DNA from: Microbacterium sp. SORGH_AS_0888
GTDB taxonomy: Bacteria > Actinomycetota > Actinomycetes > Actinomycetales > Microbacteriaceae
Assembly: GCF_030818905.1 (NCBI RefSeq)
Contig: NZ_JAUTAZ010000001.1
Location: forward strand, 682,001-746,000
Length of the DNA: 64,000 bases
Direction: 5' to 3'
Shown here: positions 34,932 through 47,296 of the stretch, one piece after another
Layout of the letters: each line of letters starts with the position of its first letter
How positions within the stretch are numbered: the first letter of the stretch is position 1
The notes under the pieces: generated by a model
The model's database searches: none
What the model saw: only the letters and a program-made list of their open reading frames with translations
What the model was told of the DNA's origin: nothing
Made by a program: the position numbers and the translations under genes

Positions 34932-36133
34932 TCTTCCCCGCGGCGGATCCCGGTCTCGTCGAGCCAGATCCGGATCGCGGTGTTCCACCGCTCCTGGTCG
35001 TAGTTCCAGAGCTTCGTGTGCCGGGCCCCGGTGAACACCTCGAGCCTCACGAGGTCGGGACGTGCGCGCGCGAGGGCGTGGGAGGCGTCAGAGGGGACGA
35101 AACCGTCGTCGTCGCTGTGCAGGATCAGAACCGGCACGCGCAGCTCGCCGGCGCGCGAGACACCGTCGAGCCGATCGAACGGGATCGGTCCGCCCGAACG
35201 GGTCAGCGCCGTCCCCCACTCCGATCCCAGGGTCTCGATCGCGAGCGCCGTGACCGGATGCGGCAGCCCCATCAGCTCGGCCTGGTACTCGAGCACGACG
35301 CGCCAGTCGACCACAGGGGAGTCGAGGATGAGCCCGACGATGCGATCCCGGTGCGCCGAGTTGAGCGCCAGCTGGAGCGCGATGGCGCCGCCCATGGACC
35401 ATCCCATGAGCAGGATGCGCTGCGCGCCGGAGCGCCGCGCGAAGCCGACGGCGGCGTCGACGTCACGCCACTCGGTCGCGCCGAGGCCATAGGTTCCGCT
35501 GCGGCTCCGGGGCGCCTCGCCGTCGTTGCGGTACGAGACCAGCATCGTGGTGAACCCGAGCGAGTGCAGCAGCGGCACGGCCCGCAGGCACTCGGCGCGC
35601 GTCGTCCCCCGCCCGTGGATCTGGATGCACCACGTGTCGGAGTCGCCGGGGAAGACCCAGGCCGGGCACGGCCCCACGGCCGACCCGATCAGCTGGGACG
35701 TGAACGGCAGGTGCATCTGGTCGGGGTGGTCGTAGTACCAGCCGCTGAACGCGGCGTCCGCGGACAGCCTCGAGGTCTCGCCGATGTGCGTCAGGAGCTT
35801 CCGCTTGACGGATGCGGCGTCCTCGGACAGCACGCTGCCGAGCTTGACGTAGTCCTCGCTCCCCCGCGTGAACAGGCCGTAGCGTCCGGGCAGCTCGGTG
35901 TCCGGCGTCCGCGAGAGGGTGATCGTCTGCGCAGCCGTGTCCAAGGAGAGGATGCGGGTGTCGGCCCGACGGGCGGCGGGCGTCACGACGAGACGCGCGA
36001 CCCGAACGGACATCGCGGCCCAGACGGCGCCGATCACCCCGAGCCCTGCCGACAGCAGAAAGACGGCGGTGCGAACACCGACACGGAACGCGGGTGAGGC
36101 GCCGAGTCCGGCGGCGCGCCTGGGGGCCATCAT
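34928..36133 (-). CDS. Membrane-anchored alpha/beta hydrolase
   Basis: A 401-residue protein. A TM anchor covers about 20-48 (VRTAVFLLSAGLGVIGAVWAA), followed by a roughly 120-residue linker domain and an alpha/beta-hydrolase fold. Visible catalytic parts: oxyanion HGRGTTR (about 177-183), nucleophile elbow GWSMGG (Ser near 247), Asp in ILHSDDDGFVP, and His in FTGARHTKLWN near the C-terminus. The active site probably faces outside. The substrate is unknown. It diverges from the DUF3000 gene across 25 bases. Confidence 0.86.
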   Translation of the reverse strand: MMAPRRAAGLGASPAFRVGVRTAVFLLSAGLGVIGAVWAAMSVRVARLVVTPAARRADTRILSLDTAAQTITLSRTPDTELPGRYGLFTRGSEDYVKLGSVLSEDAASVKRKLLTHIGETSRLSADAAFSGWYYDHPDQMHLPFTSQLIGSAVGPCPAWVFPGDSDTWCIQIHGRGTTRAECLRAVPLLHSLGFTTMLVSYRNDGEAPRSRSGTYGLGATEWRDVDAAVGFARRSGAQRILLMGWSMGGAIALQLALNSAHRDRIVGLILDSPVVDWRVVLEYQAELMGLPHPVTALAIETLGSEWGTALTRSGGPIPFDRLDGVSRAGELRVPVLILHSDDDGFVPSDASHALARARPDLVRLEVFTGARHTKLWNYDQERWNTAIRIWLDETGIRRGED

Positions 36134-36158
36134 CGTGGCATCACTCTAGTCTGTCGGC

Positions 36159-36743
36159 GTGGCCGCCCACCGCCCCTCACCCGTCCCGTCGTTCGCCGAC
36201 GCGATCGCGGCCGTGGCGGGACTCGGCTTCCGCGCCGATCTCGTCGTGCACGACATCCCCGCCCCGTCCGGCCTCGCGCCGGAGGCGTACGCGCTCGCCG
36301 CCGACGTCCGCCCGGACGACGATGACGGTGTCTCCGCGTACGGGACCGGCCGGCTCGTCCTCCTCCACGACGCCGACGAGCCCGAGGCGTGGGACGGCGC
36401 GTGGCGGATCGTCTGCTTCGCCCAGGCCCCGCTCGAGCCCGAGATCGGAATCGACCCGCTGGTGGCGGAGGTCGCCTGGTCCTGGCTGGTCGATGCGCTC
36501 TCCTCGCGGGGGGCGGCGTTCCATGCGATGTCGGGCACGGCGACGAAGACGCTCTCGCAGGGTTTCGGCGGGCTCGCTGCCGAAGGCACCGGCGCCCAGA
36601 TAGAGTTGCGCGCATCCTGGTCGCCGACGGGCGACATCGTGCCGCACGTGGAGGCCTGGGCCGAGCTCGTGTGCATGCTGGCGGGTCTCCCGCCGGGATC
36701 GGAGAACGCGCCGCTCTTGCGCGCGCAGAGCAGGACTACATGA
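36159..36743 (+). CDS. DUF3000 domain protein
   Basis: A 194-residue actinobacterial DUF3000 protein of unknown function. It shows the family's acidic and Trp-rich segments (RIVCFAQAPLEPEIGIDPLVAEVAWSWL, ATKTLSQGFGGLA, VEAWAELVCMLAGLPPG). GTG start at 36159. The TGA stop overlaps the rnd ATG as ATGA, so the two are translationally coupled, as in mycobacteria where the same pair lies beside dxs. Confidence 0.9.
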   Translation: MAAHRPSPVPSFADAIAAVAGLGFRADLVVHDIPAPSGLAPEAYALAADVRPDDDDGVSAYGTGRLVLLHDADEPEAWDGAWRIVCFAQAPLEPEIGIDPLVAEVAWSWLVDALSSRGAAFHAMSGTATKTLSQGFGGLAAEGTGAQIELRASWSPTGDIVPHVEAWAELVCMLAGLPPGSENAPLLRAQSRTT

Positions 36744-37936
36744 CTGACTATCAGGTGATCGCGGACGAGCGGGCTCTCCTCGACGCGATGGCGGCACTCG
36801 CCGCGGGCACGGGGCCTTTCGCGGTCGACGTCGAGCGGGCATCCGGATTCCGATACTCGCAGCGCGCGTACCTCGTCCAGATCTGGCGCGAGGGAGCAGG
36901 AGTGCTCCTGTTCGATGCGCCCGCGCTGGCGAACATGGATCGGCTGCAGCCGATCCTGTCGCAGGAGGAGTGGATCCTGCACGCGGCGAGCCAGGACCTG
37001 CCTTCGCTGCGGGAGCTCGGCCTCGAGCCGCCCCGCATCTTCGACACGGAGCTGGCCGCCCGGCTCCTCGGTCACGAGCGCGTGGGGCTGGCCGCGGTCG
37101 TGGAGCGGGCGCTGGGCATCACGCTCGCCAAGGAGCATTCCGCCGCCGACTGGTCGACGCGTCCCCTGCCCGACTCCTGGCTCGAGTACGCCGCACTCGA
37201 TGTCGTGTATCTCCGCGACGTCCGCGACGCGCAGGTCGCCGAGCTCGAGGAACAGCACAAGACCGAGATCGCGGCACAGGAGTTCCAGGCCGTCATCGAC
37301 CGCCCCGTCAAGCCCGTGCGCACCGACCCGTGGCGTCGGCTGAGCGGACTGCACACACTCCGCGGCCGTCGTGCCTACGCGGTCGCGCGTGAGCTGTGGA
37401 CCGCCCGCGAGGAGCTGGCCAGGGAAACGGATGTCGCTCCCGGGCGTCTCGTGCCCGACCGCGCGCTCGTCGCCGCGATCGCGGCATCGCCGCAGAGCAA
37501 ACGCGACCTCGCGGCCAACAAGCTCTTCATCGGCCGCGCGTCGAGGAGCGAGCTCGATCGATGGTGGGCTGCGATCGAGCGCGGGCGCACGACGGAGGAC
37601 CTCCCGCCCGAGCGGGTGCCGAGCGACACGCTGCCTCCGCCGCGCGCGTGGGTGGACCGGAACCCGGAAGCCGATGCGCGGCTGAAGGCCGCGCGTCCCC
37701 GCGTCGAGGAGCGGGCCGCCGCGCTGAGCATGCCCACCGAGAACCTCCTCACGCCCGAGCTGCTGCGCCGCCTGGCGTGGACTCCGCCGGAGCCGACGGA
37801 TGCGGACACCATCTCCGACGCCCTGTCAGCGGCCGGCGCGCGCCCCTGGCAGATTCACGAGACCGCACAGCTGATCGCCGATGCCTTTGTCGCTTCCGTG
37901 CAAACGGTCGAGAGCGACGTCGACGCCGTTTCGTAG
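36740..37936 (+). CDS. rnd: Ribonuclease D-like 3'-5' exonuclease with HRDC domain
   Basis: A 398-residue protein with the DEDDy exonuclease fold: FAVDVERASGFRYSQRAYLVQI (Asp/Glu of motif I, about residues 30-51), motif II in ILHAASQDLPSLRELG (Asp), motif III WLEYAALDVVYL (Tyr and Asp). The HRDC domain follows at about 205-285 (WRRLSGLHTLRGRRAYAVARELW). Such enzymes trim structured RNA 3' ends. Start ATG within the DUF3000 stop. A C-terminal extension of about 110 residues is helical. Confidence 0.93.
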   Translation: MTDYQVIADERALLDAMAALAAGTGPFAVDVERASGFRYSQRAYLVQIWREGAGVLLFDAPALANMDRLQPILSQEEWILHAASQDLPSLRELGLEPPRIFDTELAARLLGHERVGLAAVVERALGITLAKEHSAADWSTRPLPDSWLEYAALDVVYLRDVRDAQVAELEEQHKTEIAAQEFQAVIDRPVKPVRTDPWRRLSGLHTLRGRRAYAVARELWTAREELARETDVAPGRLVPDRALVAAIAASPQSKRDLAANKLFIGRASRSELDRWWAAIERGRTTEDLPPERVPSDTLPPPRAWVDRNPEADARLKAARPRVEERAAALSMPTENLLTPELLRRLAWTPPEPTDADTISDALSAAGARPWQIHETAQLIADAFVASVQTVESDVDAVS

Positions 37937-38007
37937 GTTCGATCCAACCGATTCCGACCGCCTGCGGGCGCTTCCTAGGGTGGAGGAAACCTAACCTTGG
38001 AGGCAGA

Positions 38008-39213
38008 GTGGCCGAGATTTCGGACGTCTTCTTCGTCGATGGCATGCGTACCCCTTTCGGTCGAGCCGGCGAGAAAGGCATGTACTGGAACACCCGCGCG
38101 GACGACTTGGTGGTGAAGGCGCTCATCGGCGTGATGGAGCGCAATCCGCAGGTGCCGGGCGACCGCATCGACGACGTCGCGATCGCCGCGACCTCGCAGA
38201 CCGGTGATCAGGGCCTGACGCTCGGACGTTCGGCAGCGATCCTCGCGGGGCTGCCGATGACGGTTCCCGGTTTCGCGATCGACCGCATGTGCGCGGGCGC
38301 GATGACGAGCGTGACCACGATGGCCGGCTCGATCGGGGTCGGCATGTACGACATCGCCCTCGCGGGCGGCGTCGAGCACATGGGACACCACCCGATCGGC
38401 GCGAACGCCGACCCGAACCCGCGTTTCGTCGCCGAGCGCATGGTCGATCCCGGAGCCCTCAACATGGGCGTCACGGCCGAGCGCATCTTCGACCGGTTCC
38501 CGCACCTCACGAAGGAGCGCAGCGACCGCTACGGGATGCTGAGCCAGCACAAGGCGCAGGCCGCCTACGACGCCGGCAAGATCCAGCCCGACCTCGTCCC
38601 GGTCGCGGTGAAGGACGCCTCAGGCGCCTGGGGCCTGGCGACCGAGGACGAGGGCCGCCGCCCCGAGACCACGATGGAGGGGCTCGCTGCCCTTCGCACG
38701 CCGTTCCGCCCCCACGGTCGCGTGACGGCGGGCACGTCGTCGCCGGTCACCGACGGCGCCACGATGGGTCTGCTGGCGAGCGGCCGCGCCGTGAAGGAGC
38801 TCGGCCTCGCGCCGAAGATGAAGCTCGTCTCGTTCGCGTTCGCCGGCGTCCAGCCCGAGATCATGGGCATCGGCCCGATCCCCTCGACCGAGAAGGCGCT
38901 GGCCAAGGCGGGCCTGACCATCTCCGACATCGGACTGTTCGAGCTCAACGAGGCGTTCGCGATCCAGGTGATCTCGCTGCTCGACCACTTCGGCATCGCC
39001 GACGACGATCCGCGCGTGAACCAGTGGGGCGGCGCGATCGCCGTCGGCCACCCGCTCGCCGCCTCGGGCGTGCGTCTGATGATCCAGCTGGCGGCGCAGT
39101 TCGCCGAGCGTCCCGACGTCCGCTACGGCCTCACCGCGATGTGCGTGGGTCTCGGGCAGGGCGGCTCGGTCATCTGGGAGAACCCGTTCTACGACGGCAA
39201 GAAGCGGAAGTGA
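38008..39213 (+). CDS. fadA: Acetyl-CoA acyltransferase (thiolase)
   Basis: Last step of fatty-acid beta-oxidation, cleaving 3-ketoacyl-CoA. The protein has 401 residues from a GTG start (MAEISDVFFVDGMRTPFGRAG), with TTGGAGG about 5 bases upstream. The acylated Cys is in FAIDRMCAGAMTSV (about residue 95), the NEAF motif is in FELNEAFAIQ, the His is in GGAIAVGHPLAASG, and the second Cys is in TAMCVGLGQGGS. The next gene starts 10 bases later and encodes the hydratase/dehydrogenase, giving the fadA-fadB pair of the trifunctional complex. Confidence 0.95.
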   Translation: MAEISDVFFVDGMRTPFGRAGEKGMYWNTRADDLVVKALIGVMERNPQVPGDRIDDVAIAATSQTGDQGLTLGRSAAILAGLPMTVPGFAIDRMCAGAMTSVTTMAGSIGVGMYDIALAGGVEHMGHHPIGANADPNPRFVAERMVDPGALNMGVTAERIFDRFPHLTKERSDRYGMLSQHKAQAAYDAGKIQPDLVPVAVKDASGAWGLATEDEGRRPETTMEGLAALRTPFRPHGRVTAGTSSPVTDGATMGLLASGRAVKELGLAPKMKLVSFAFAGVQPEIMGIGPIPSTEKALAKAGLTISDIGLFELNEAFAIQVISLLDHFGIADDDPRVNQWGGAIAVGHPLAASGVRLMIQLAAQFAERPDVRYGLTAMCVGLGQGGSVIWENPFYDGKKRK

Positions 39214-39223
39214 GGCGACAGCC

Positions 39224-41362
39224 ATGACGAACTACGACGAGATCGACTTCTCCCCGCTTGATGCCTTCGCCGACGACGAGGTGATCACCCACTCCCCCGT
39301 CCGCGACATCGCCCTGCCCTCGGGCAAGGTCCTCGCCCTCATCACACTCGACAACGGACGCGACCACACCCGCCCGAACACCCTCGGCCCCGCAACCCTG
39401 AAGGAGCTCGGCGAGACCCTCGCGGGTCTGAAGGGCCGGGCCGCCGCAGGCGAGATCCACGCCGTCGGCATCACCGGCAAGCAGTACATCCTCGCGGCCG
39501 GCGCCGACCTGTCCGGGGTGTCCCGCCTGCCGTCGAAGGATGTCGCGAAGCTCATAGCGCAACGCGGTCACCAGGTGCTCGGCTCGCTTTCCGAGCTCGG
39601 CGTCCCCTCGTTCGCCTTCGTGAACGGCTTGGCGCTGGGCGGCGGTGTGGAGATCGGGCTCAACTCGACCTACCGCACGGTCGACGCCTCCGCGGCCGCG
39701 ATCGCGCTGCCAGAGGTCTTCCTCGGCCTCATCCCCGGCTGGGGCGGCGCGTACCTGCTCCCGAACCTCATCGGCATCGAGAACGCGCTCGAGGTCGTGA
39801 TCTCCAATCCGCTGAAGCAGAACCGCACGCTCAAGCCCCGGCAGGCATACGAGCTCGGGATGTTCGACGCGATCTTCTCGCCGGCCAACTTCCTCGAGGA
39901 GTCGCTGGTCTGGGCCGACGGCGTCCTCAGCGGCCGCATCAAGGTCGAGCGCAAGAACGAGCCCGGCAAGATGGAGCGGCTGACCAAGTGGCCCATCGCG
40001 ATCAAGATGGCGCGCGGCATGCTGGAGAGCCGCATCGGCACGGTGCCCCGCTCGCCGTACGTCGCGCTCGATCTGCTCGACAAGGCCAGGAGCGGCACGA
40101 AGGCAGAAGGCTTCGCGCGCGAGGACGACGCGCTCAGCGACCTGATCGTCGGCGATCAGTTCGCCGCGTCCATGTATGCCTTCGACCTGGTGCAGAAGCG
40201 GGCGAAGCGTCCCGTCGGCGCCCCCGACAAGGCGCTCGCCAAGAAGGTCACGAAGGTGGGCATCATCGGTGCGGGTCTGATGGCGAGCCAGTTCGCGCTC
40301 CTGTTCGTGCGCAAGCTCCGGGTTCCGGTGCTCATCACCGACCTCGATCAGGCCCGTGTCGACAAGGGCGTGGCCTACATCCACGATGAGATCGGCAAGC
40401 TCGAGGCGAAGGGACGTCTCGACGGCGACTCCGCCAACCAGCTCCGCGCCCTCGTGCACGGCACGACCGACAAGACCGAGTACGCGGACTGCGACTTCGT
40501 CATCGAGGCCGTGTTCGAGGAGGTCGGGGTCAAGCAGCAGGTGTTCGCGGAGATCGAGCCGATCGTGGCCGAGGATGCGATCCTCGCGACCAACACCTCA
40601 TCGCTGTCGGTCGAGGAGATCGGTGCGAATCTCGCACATCCGGAACGCCTGGTCGGCTTCCACTTCTTCAACCCCGTCGCCGTCATGCCACTGATCGAGA
40701 TCGTGAAGACGCCCGTGACGGCCGAGGCGGCGCTGTCGACCGCGTTCGTGGTGGCGAAGGGGCTCGGGAAGAACGCGGTGCTCACCGCGGACGCACCGGG
40801 CTTCGTCGTCAACCGCCTGCTGGCCAAGGTCATGGGAGAGGCGGCGCGTGCCGTCTACGAGGGGACCCCGCTGCTGACGGTCGAGAAGGCGTTCGCGCCC
40901 CTCGGTCTGCCCATGACGCCGTTCCAGCTCATCGACCTGGTCGGGTGGAAGGTGGCCGCGCACGTGCAGGACACGATGGCGAACGCCTTCCCCGAGCGGT
41001 TCTTCGCCTCGGAGAACTTCCACGAGCTCGCGGCACTGCCGGAGGTGGTCGAGAAGGACAAGCACGGGAAGATCACCGGCTGGTCCAAGGCCGCCGCAAA
41101 GGTGCTGAAGACCGGCAAGGCGCCCGTGTCGGAAGACGAGATCCTCCGACGGGTGCAGGACGGTCTGGCCCAGGAGATCAAGATCATGCTGGGCGAGGGC
41201 GTGGTCCCCGAGGTCGAGGACATCGATCTCTGCCTCATCCTGGGCGCCGGCTGGCCCTTCATCGACGGCGGAGCGACGCCGTACCTCGACCGCGTCGGCG
41301 CGTCGGAGCGCGTGTTCTCGGGAACCTTCCACACGCCGCCGATCCGGGGCGTCGGAGCCTGA
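39224..41362 (+). CDS. fadB: Multifunctional enoyl-CoA hydratase/3-hydroxyacyl-CoA dehydrogenase
   Basis: A 712-residue alpha subunit for the middle two steps of beta-oxidation. The crotonase domain covers about residues 1-210 (GKQYILAAGADLSG and FVNGLALGGGVEIGLN for the oxyanion hole, ALPEVFLGLIPGWGG). The NAD-binding dehydrogenase domain starts near 343 (VGIIGAGLMASQFALLF), with the catalytic His region FHFFNPVAVMPLIEIV and helical C-terminal domains (LLAKVMGEAARAVYEG, GLPMTPFQLIDLVGW). It should complex with the thiolase encoded just upstream. Confidence 0.95.
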   Translation: MTNYDEIDFSPLDAFADDEVITHSPVRDIALPSGKVLALITLDNGRDHTRPNTLGPATLKELGETLAGLKGRAAAGEIHAVGITGKQYILAAGADLSGVSRLPSKDVAKLIAQRGHQVLGSLSELGVPSFAFVNGLALGGGVEIGLNSTYRTVDASAAAIALPEVFLGLIPGWGGAYLLPNLIGIENALEVVISNPLKQNRTLKPRQAYELGMFDAIFSPANFLEESLVWADGVLSGRIKVERKNEPGKMERLTKWPIAIKMARGMLESRIGTVPRSPYVALDLLDKARSGTKAEGFAREDDALSDLIVGDQFAASMYAFDLVQKRAKRPVGAPDKALAKKVTKVGIIGAGLMASQFALLFVRKLRVPVLITDLDQARVDKGVAYIHDEIGKLEAKGRLDGDSANQLRALVHGTTDKTEYADCDFVIEAVFEEVGVKQQVFAEIEPIVAEDAILATNTSSLSVEEIGANLAHPERLVGFHFFNPVAVMPLIEIVKTPVTAEAALSTAFVVAKGLGKNAVLTADAPGFVVNRLLAKVMGEAARAVYEGTPLLTVEKAFAPLGLPMTPFQLIDLVGWKVAAHVQDTMANAFPERFFASENFHELAALPEVVEKDKHGKITGWSKAAAKVLKTGKAPVSEDEILRRVQDGLAQEIKIMLGEGVVPEVEDIDLCLILGAGWPFIDGGATPYLDRVGASERVFSGTFHTPPIRGVGA

Positions 41363-41367
41363 GCGGT

Positions 41368-41426
41368 CAGACAGGGCGCCGGCTCGCCGCACTCCCGTCC
41401 GGGGGCGGCGGGCCGCGCCCTGTCTG
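41368..41426. terminator. Long bidirectional hairpin between fadB and dxs
   Basis: CAGACAGGGCGC pairs with GCGCCCTGTCTG, and the stem continues inward through CGGCTCGCCGC with one mismatch, for about 23 bp. It fills the 74-base gap between two convergent genes and would end transcripts from both. Confidence 0.8.
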
Positions 41427-41436
41427 CCGCCCGGCC

Positions 41437-43398
41437 TCAGCCGTCGGTGTCGGTGGATGCGGACATCTCGGTCGTCCAGACGGGCGAGGTGTCCGTTCCG
41501 ACCTGGCGCGCGACCGGGACTCGGGTACCCAGGACCTGGGCGACGACGTCCTGCGCGATCTTGGACGCGGTGAGGCCGGCATCCGCGAGGATCTGCTCAC
41601 GGCTGGCGTGGTCGATGAACTCGTCGGGGAGGCCGAGCTCGTCCACCGCCGTGTCCACACCCGCCTCACGCAGCACCTGACGCACACGCGTGCCGATGCC
41701 TCCCACACGGATCCCGTCCTCGATCGTGATGACGAGACGGTGCTCGCGGGCGAGCTCGACGATCGACTCGGGCACCGGCACGACCCAGCGCGGGTCCACG
41801 ACCGTCGCGGCGATCCCCTGAGCCGCGAGACGCTCGGCGACGTCGACGGCCACGTGCGCCATCGGCCCGATGCCCACGAGCAGGACGTCGGCTCCCGCGC
41901 CGCGGACGAGGACGTCGACGCCGTCGTGCAGCCGCTCCTGCGCCGGCAGCTCCGGCGACACGGCGCCCCGCGGGTAGCGGATCACGGTCGGCGCGTCCTC
42001 CACCTCGAGCGCCTCCGCGAACTCCTCCGCGAGACGAGTCGCGTCGCGGGGTGCGGCGATGCGGATGTGCGGCACGATCTGCAGCATCGCGAGATCCCAG
42101 ATCCCGTGATGGCTGGGCCCGTCGGGGCCCGTGACCCCGGCACGGTCCAGCACGAAGGTCACGCCGGCGCGGTGCAGCCCGACATCCATCATCATCTGGT
42201 CGAACGCGCGGTTCATGAAGGTGGCGTAGATCGCCACCACCGGGTGGAGGCCGCCGTAGGCCATGCCCGCGGCGGAGGCAACGGCATGCTGCTCGGCGAT
42301 CCCGACGTCGTAGACGCGGTCCGGGAAGCGCTCGGCGAACGCCTGCAGCCCGGTCGGGCGGAGCATCGCCGCGGTCATCGCGATCACGTCCGGACGCCGT
42401 TCCCCCGCTGCGAGCAGCTCCGCCTCGAACACGTCGGTCCAGGCGACCGCGCCCGAGGAGCCGATGGACTCCCCCGTCGTCGGGTCGATGCGGCCGACGG
42501 CGTGGAACTGGTCCGCCTCGTCGTTGCGGGCCGGCTCGAAGCCGTGCCCCTTCTCGGTGATCGTGTGCACGATCACCGGAGCACCGTACGACTTCGCGAG
42601 CTCCAGCGTCTCGATGAGGGAACCGAGGTCGTGACCGTCGATCGGGCCGAGGTACTTGATGTCGAGGTTCGAGTACAGCGCCTCGTTGTTCACGAAACGC
42701 GAGAGGAAGCCGTGCGTGCCGCCGCGGACGCCGCGGTAGAAGGCGCGGGCGACGGGCCCGAGATGGCGGGCGACGCTCGATGAGCCGCGATGCAGGGTCT
42801 GGTAGCTGTCGGTCGTGCGCACACGGTTGAGATACCGCGCCATGCCGCCGATCGTGGGGGCGTAGGAGCGGCCGTTGTCGTTGACGACGATCACGAGGTT
42901 GCGGTCGTTGTCGTCAGAGATGTTGTTGAGCGCCTCCCACGTCATCCCGCCCGTCAGCGCGCCGTCGCCGACGACGGCGACCACGTGACGGTCCTTGCGC
43001 CCGGTGCGGGTCAGCGCGCGGGAGATCCCGTCCGCCCAGCTCAGCGAGCTGGAGGCGTGCGAGGACTCGACGACGTCGTGCTCGCTCTCGCCCCGCTGCG
43101 GGTAGCCGGCGAGACCCCCGCGCGCACGGAGACCGGTGAAGTCCTGTCGACCGGTGAGCAGCTTGTGCACGTACGACTGGTGTCCCGTGTCGAAGATGAA
43201 CGGGTCCTGCGGGGAGCGGAACACCCTGTGCAGGGCCAGGGTCAGCTCGACCACGCCCAGGTTCGGCCCGAGGTGGCCACCCGTACGGGAGACGTTCGCG
43301 ACGAGGAAGTCGCGGATCTCCTGCGCGAGCCGCTCGAGCTCGGGGACGGACAGGGCGTCGAGGTCACGCGGACCCGTGATCGACGACAACAGCGACAT
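41437..43398 (-). CDS. dxs: 1-deoxy-D-xylulose-5-phosphate synthase
   Basis: First enzyme of the MEP isoprenoid pathway; condenses pyruvate and glyceraldehyde 3-phosphate with TPP. The protein has 653 residues. It shows the N-terminal substrate His region (FDTGHQSYVHKLLTGR), the TPP/Mg motif GDGALTGGMTWEALNN (about 152-167), the pyrimidine-domain glutamate region YDVGIAEQHAVASAAG (about 370) and the family motif DRAGVTGPDGPSHHG. It ends with the transketolase C-terminal domain. It lies near rnd and DUF3000, as in other actinobacteria. Confidence 0.97.
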   Translation of the reverse strand: MSLLSSITGPRDLDALSVPELERLAQEIRDFLVANVSRTGGHLGPNLGVVELTLALHRVFRSPQDPFIFDTGHQSYVHKLLTGRQDFTGLRARGGLAGYPQRGESEHDVVESSHASSSLSWADGISRALTRTGRKDRHVVAVVGDGALTGGMTWEALNNISDDNDRNLVIVVNDNGRSYAPTIGGMARYLNRVRTTDSYQTLHRGSSSVARHLGPVARAFYRGVRGGTHGFLSRFVNNEALYSNLDIKYLGPIDGHDLGSLIETLELAKSYGAPVIVHTITEKGHGFEPARNDEADQFHAVGRIDPTTGESIGSSGAVAWTDVFEAELLAAGERRPDVIAMTAAMLRPTGLQAFAERFPDRVYDVGIAEQHAVASAAGMAYGGLHPVVAIYATFMNRAFDQMMMDVGLHRAGVTFVLDRAGVTGPDGPSHHGIWDLAMLQIVPHIRIAAPRDATRLAEEFAEALEVEDAPTVIRYPRGAVSPELPAQERLHDGVDVLVRGAGADVLLVGIGPMAHVAVDVAERLAAQGIAATVVDPRWVVPVPESIVELAREHRLVITIEDGIRVGGIGTRVRQVLREAGVDTAVDELGLPDEFIDHASREQILADAGLTASKIAQDVVAQVLGTRVPVARQVGTDTSPVWTTEMSASTDTDG

Positions 43399-43500
43399 CC
43401 CACTCCTTCGACCGGCGCCAAGAGATTCGAGTTTACCGCCGCGACCGGTCCGAACCCTGAGGGTTGACGCCTCGGACGACGGGCCTCGGCTCCGGCGATA

Positions 43501-43549
43501 CGAGACGCGGAGCCTCCCCGAGAGGACCCCGGGGAGGCTCCGCGTCTCG
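43501..43549 (-). terminator. Very strong hairpin after acnA
   Basis: A perfect stem of at least 19 bp (CGAGACGCGGAGCCTCCCC and its complement) with an 11-base loop lies 9 bases beyond the acnA stop. No U tract. It separates acnA from dxs. Confidence 0.8.
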
Positions 43550-43557
43550 TGCCGGAA

Positions 43558-46392
<2,835 letters not shown>

Positions 46393-46504
46393 GACCTTCT
46401 CCTTCGTGGGCGAGTAACGGGCTTCTCACCGGCCCGATGCCCCCATCATCCCCGGTCGCAACCGAGGCGGCTAGGAAGGGTGACCTTACCGCGGATGGGG
46501 TGCA

Positions 46505-46528
46505 ATTTATCTCGATATCAAGATAAAT
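46505..46528. promoter_or_regulatory. AT-rich palindrome upstream of acnA (MarR-type operator candidate)
   Basis: A 24-base inverted repeat (11 of 12 pairs match) with core TATCTCGATATCAAGATA. It stands out in a very GC-rich genome and looks like operators bound by MarR-family repressors. It lies between the DUF3159 stop and the acnA start, so acnA is the likely target. Confidence 0.55.
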
Positions 46529-46531
46529 GTA

Positions 46532-47296
46532 TCACTCGGCGGGGCGCTCGGAGCGGGCATCGGGGGCCTTCGCCGCACGCGGGTAGAGCGCGCGCGCAGC
46601 GAGCCAGGTCACGGCCACGAGCGGCGCGAACAGCGGGAGGCCCATCGCGATCTTCAGGGCGCCCAGCAGCGCGACCGCGCCGGTGAAGTAGAGCGGGAGC
46701 TGGACGGCGAGCCGCAGCGCGAACAGCGCCGCCCAGGCGAGCGAGAGCAGCGTGAACACACGCCGCTTGCGGCGATCGCGCCGCCAGGCCGTCCCCTCGT
46801 TCATGAGCCAGCCCGCCGCCAGTCCGATCAGCGGCCACCCGATCACGGCGGAGACGAGGAAGGCGGTGCCGTAGGCGCCGTTGGTGAAGAATCCGAGGAC
46901 GAAGTTGTCCTGGCCACGGCCCGTCCACAACGCCAGAGCCGCGGCTGCGGCCGTCGCGACCAGTCCGCCGAGGGCTGCGGTGACCGCGCTGCGCGTGACG
47001 AGCCGCACCACCGTGAACACCGCCGCGAGCCCGACCGACAGACCGAGCGAGAGCCACAGGTCTCCCTGCCCGGTCGCCGGGTCGAGGGTCACCGTGAAGA
47101 CGATGACGAACACGAGGCTGGGGAGCACCGACTCGGCGACCCCGCGCCATCCGCCCATCGCGCGCCAGACGACGTGCCCGGTCGTCGCCCCCTCCGCGGG
47201 GTCGAGGCCCGCGCGCCGCGCCGCCGCGCCCAGCGCCTGCCCCAGCGCCTCGGAGGCGGCGGGCGGAGTGGTCGAAGGCCGGTCGTCGTCGCTCAT
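46532..47296 (-). CDS. DUF3159 membrane protein
   Basis: A 254-residue actinobacterial DUF3159 protein with six to seven hydrophobic segments (about 57-73, 84-97, 107-125, 140-165, 185-205, 210-232) after a soluble N-terminus of about 45 residues. Family motifs include GGWRGVAESVLPSLVFVI and GGLVATAAAAALALWTGRG. Function unknown. The ATG overlaps the DUF3710 stop as ATGA, so it is coupled to dut-DUF3710. Confidence 0.9.
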   Translation of the reverse strand: MSDDDRPSTTPPAASEALGQALGAAARRAGLDPAEGATTGHVVWRAMGGWRGVAESVLPSLVFVIVFTVTLDPATGQGDLWLSLGLSVGLAAVFTVVRLVTRSAVTAALGGLVATAAAAALALWTGRGQDNFVLGFFTNGAYGTAFLVSAVIGWPLIGLAAGWLMNEGTAWRRDRRKRRVFTLLSLAWAALFALRLAVQLPLYFTGAVALLGALKIAMGLPLFAPLVAVTWLAARALYPRAAKAPDARSERPAE

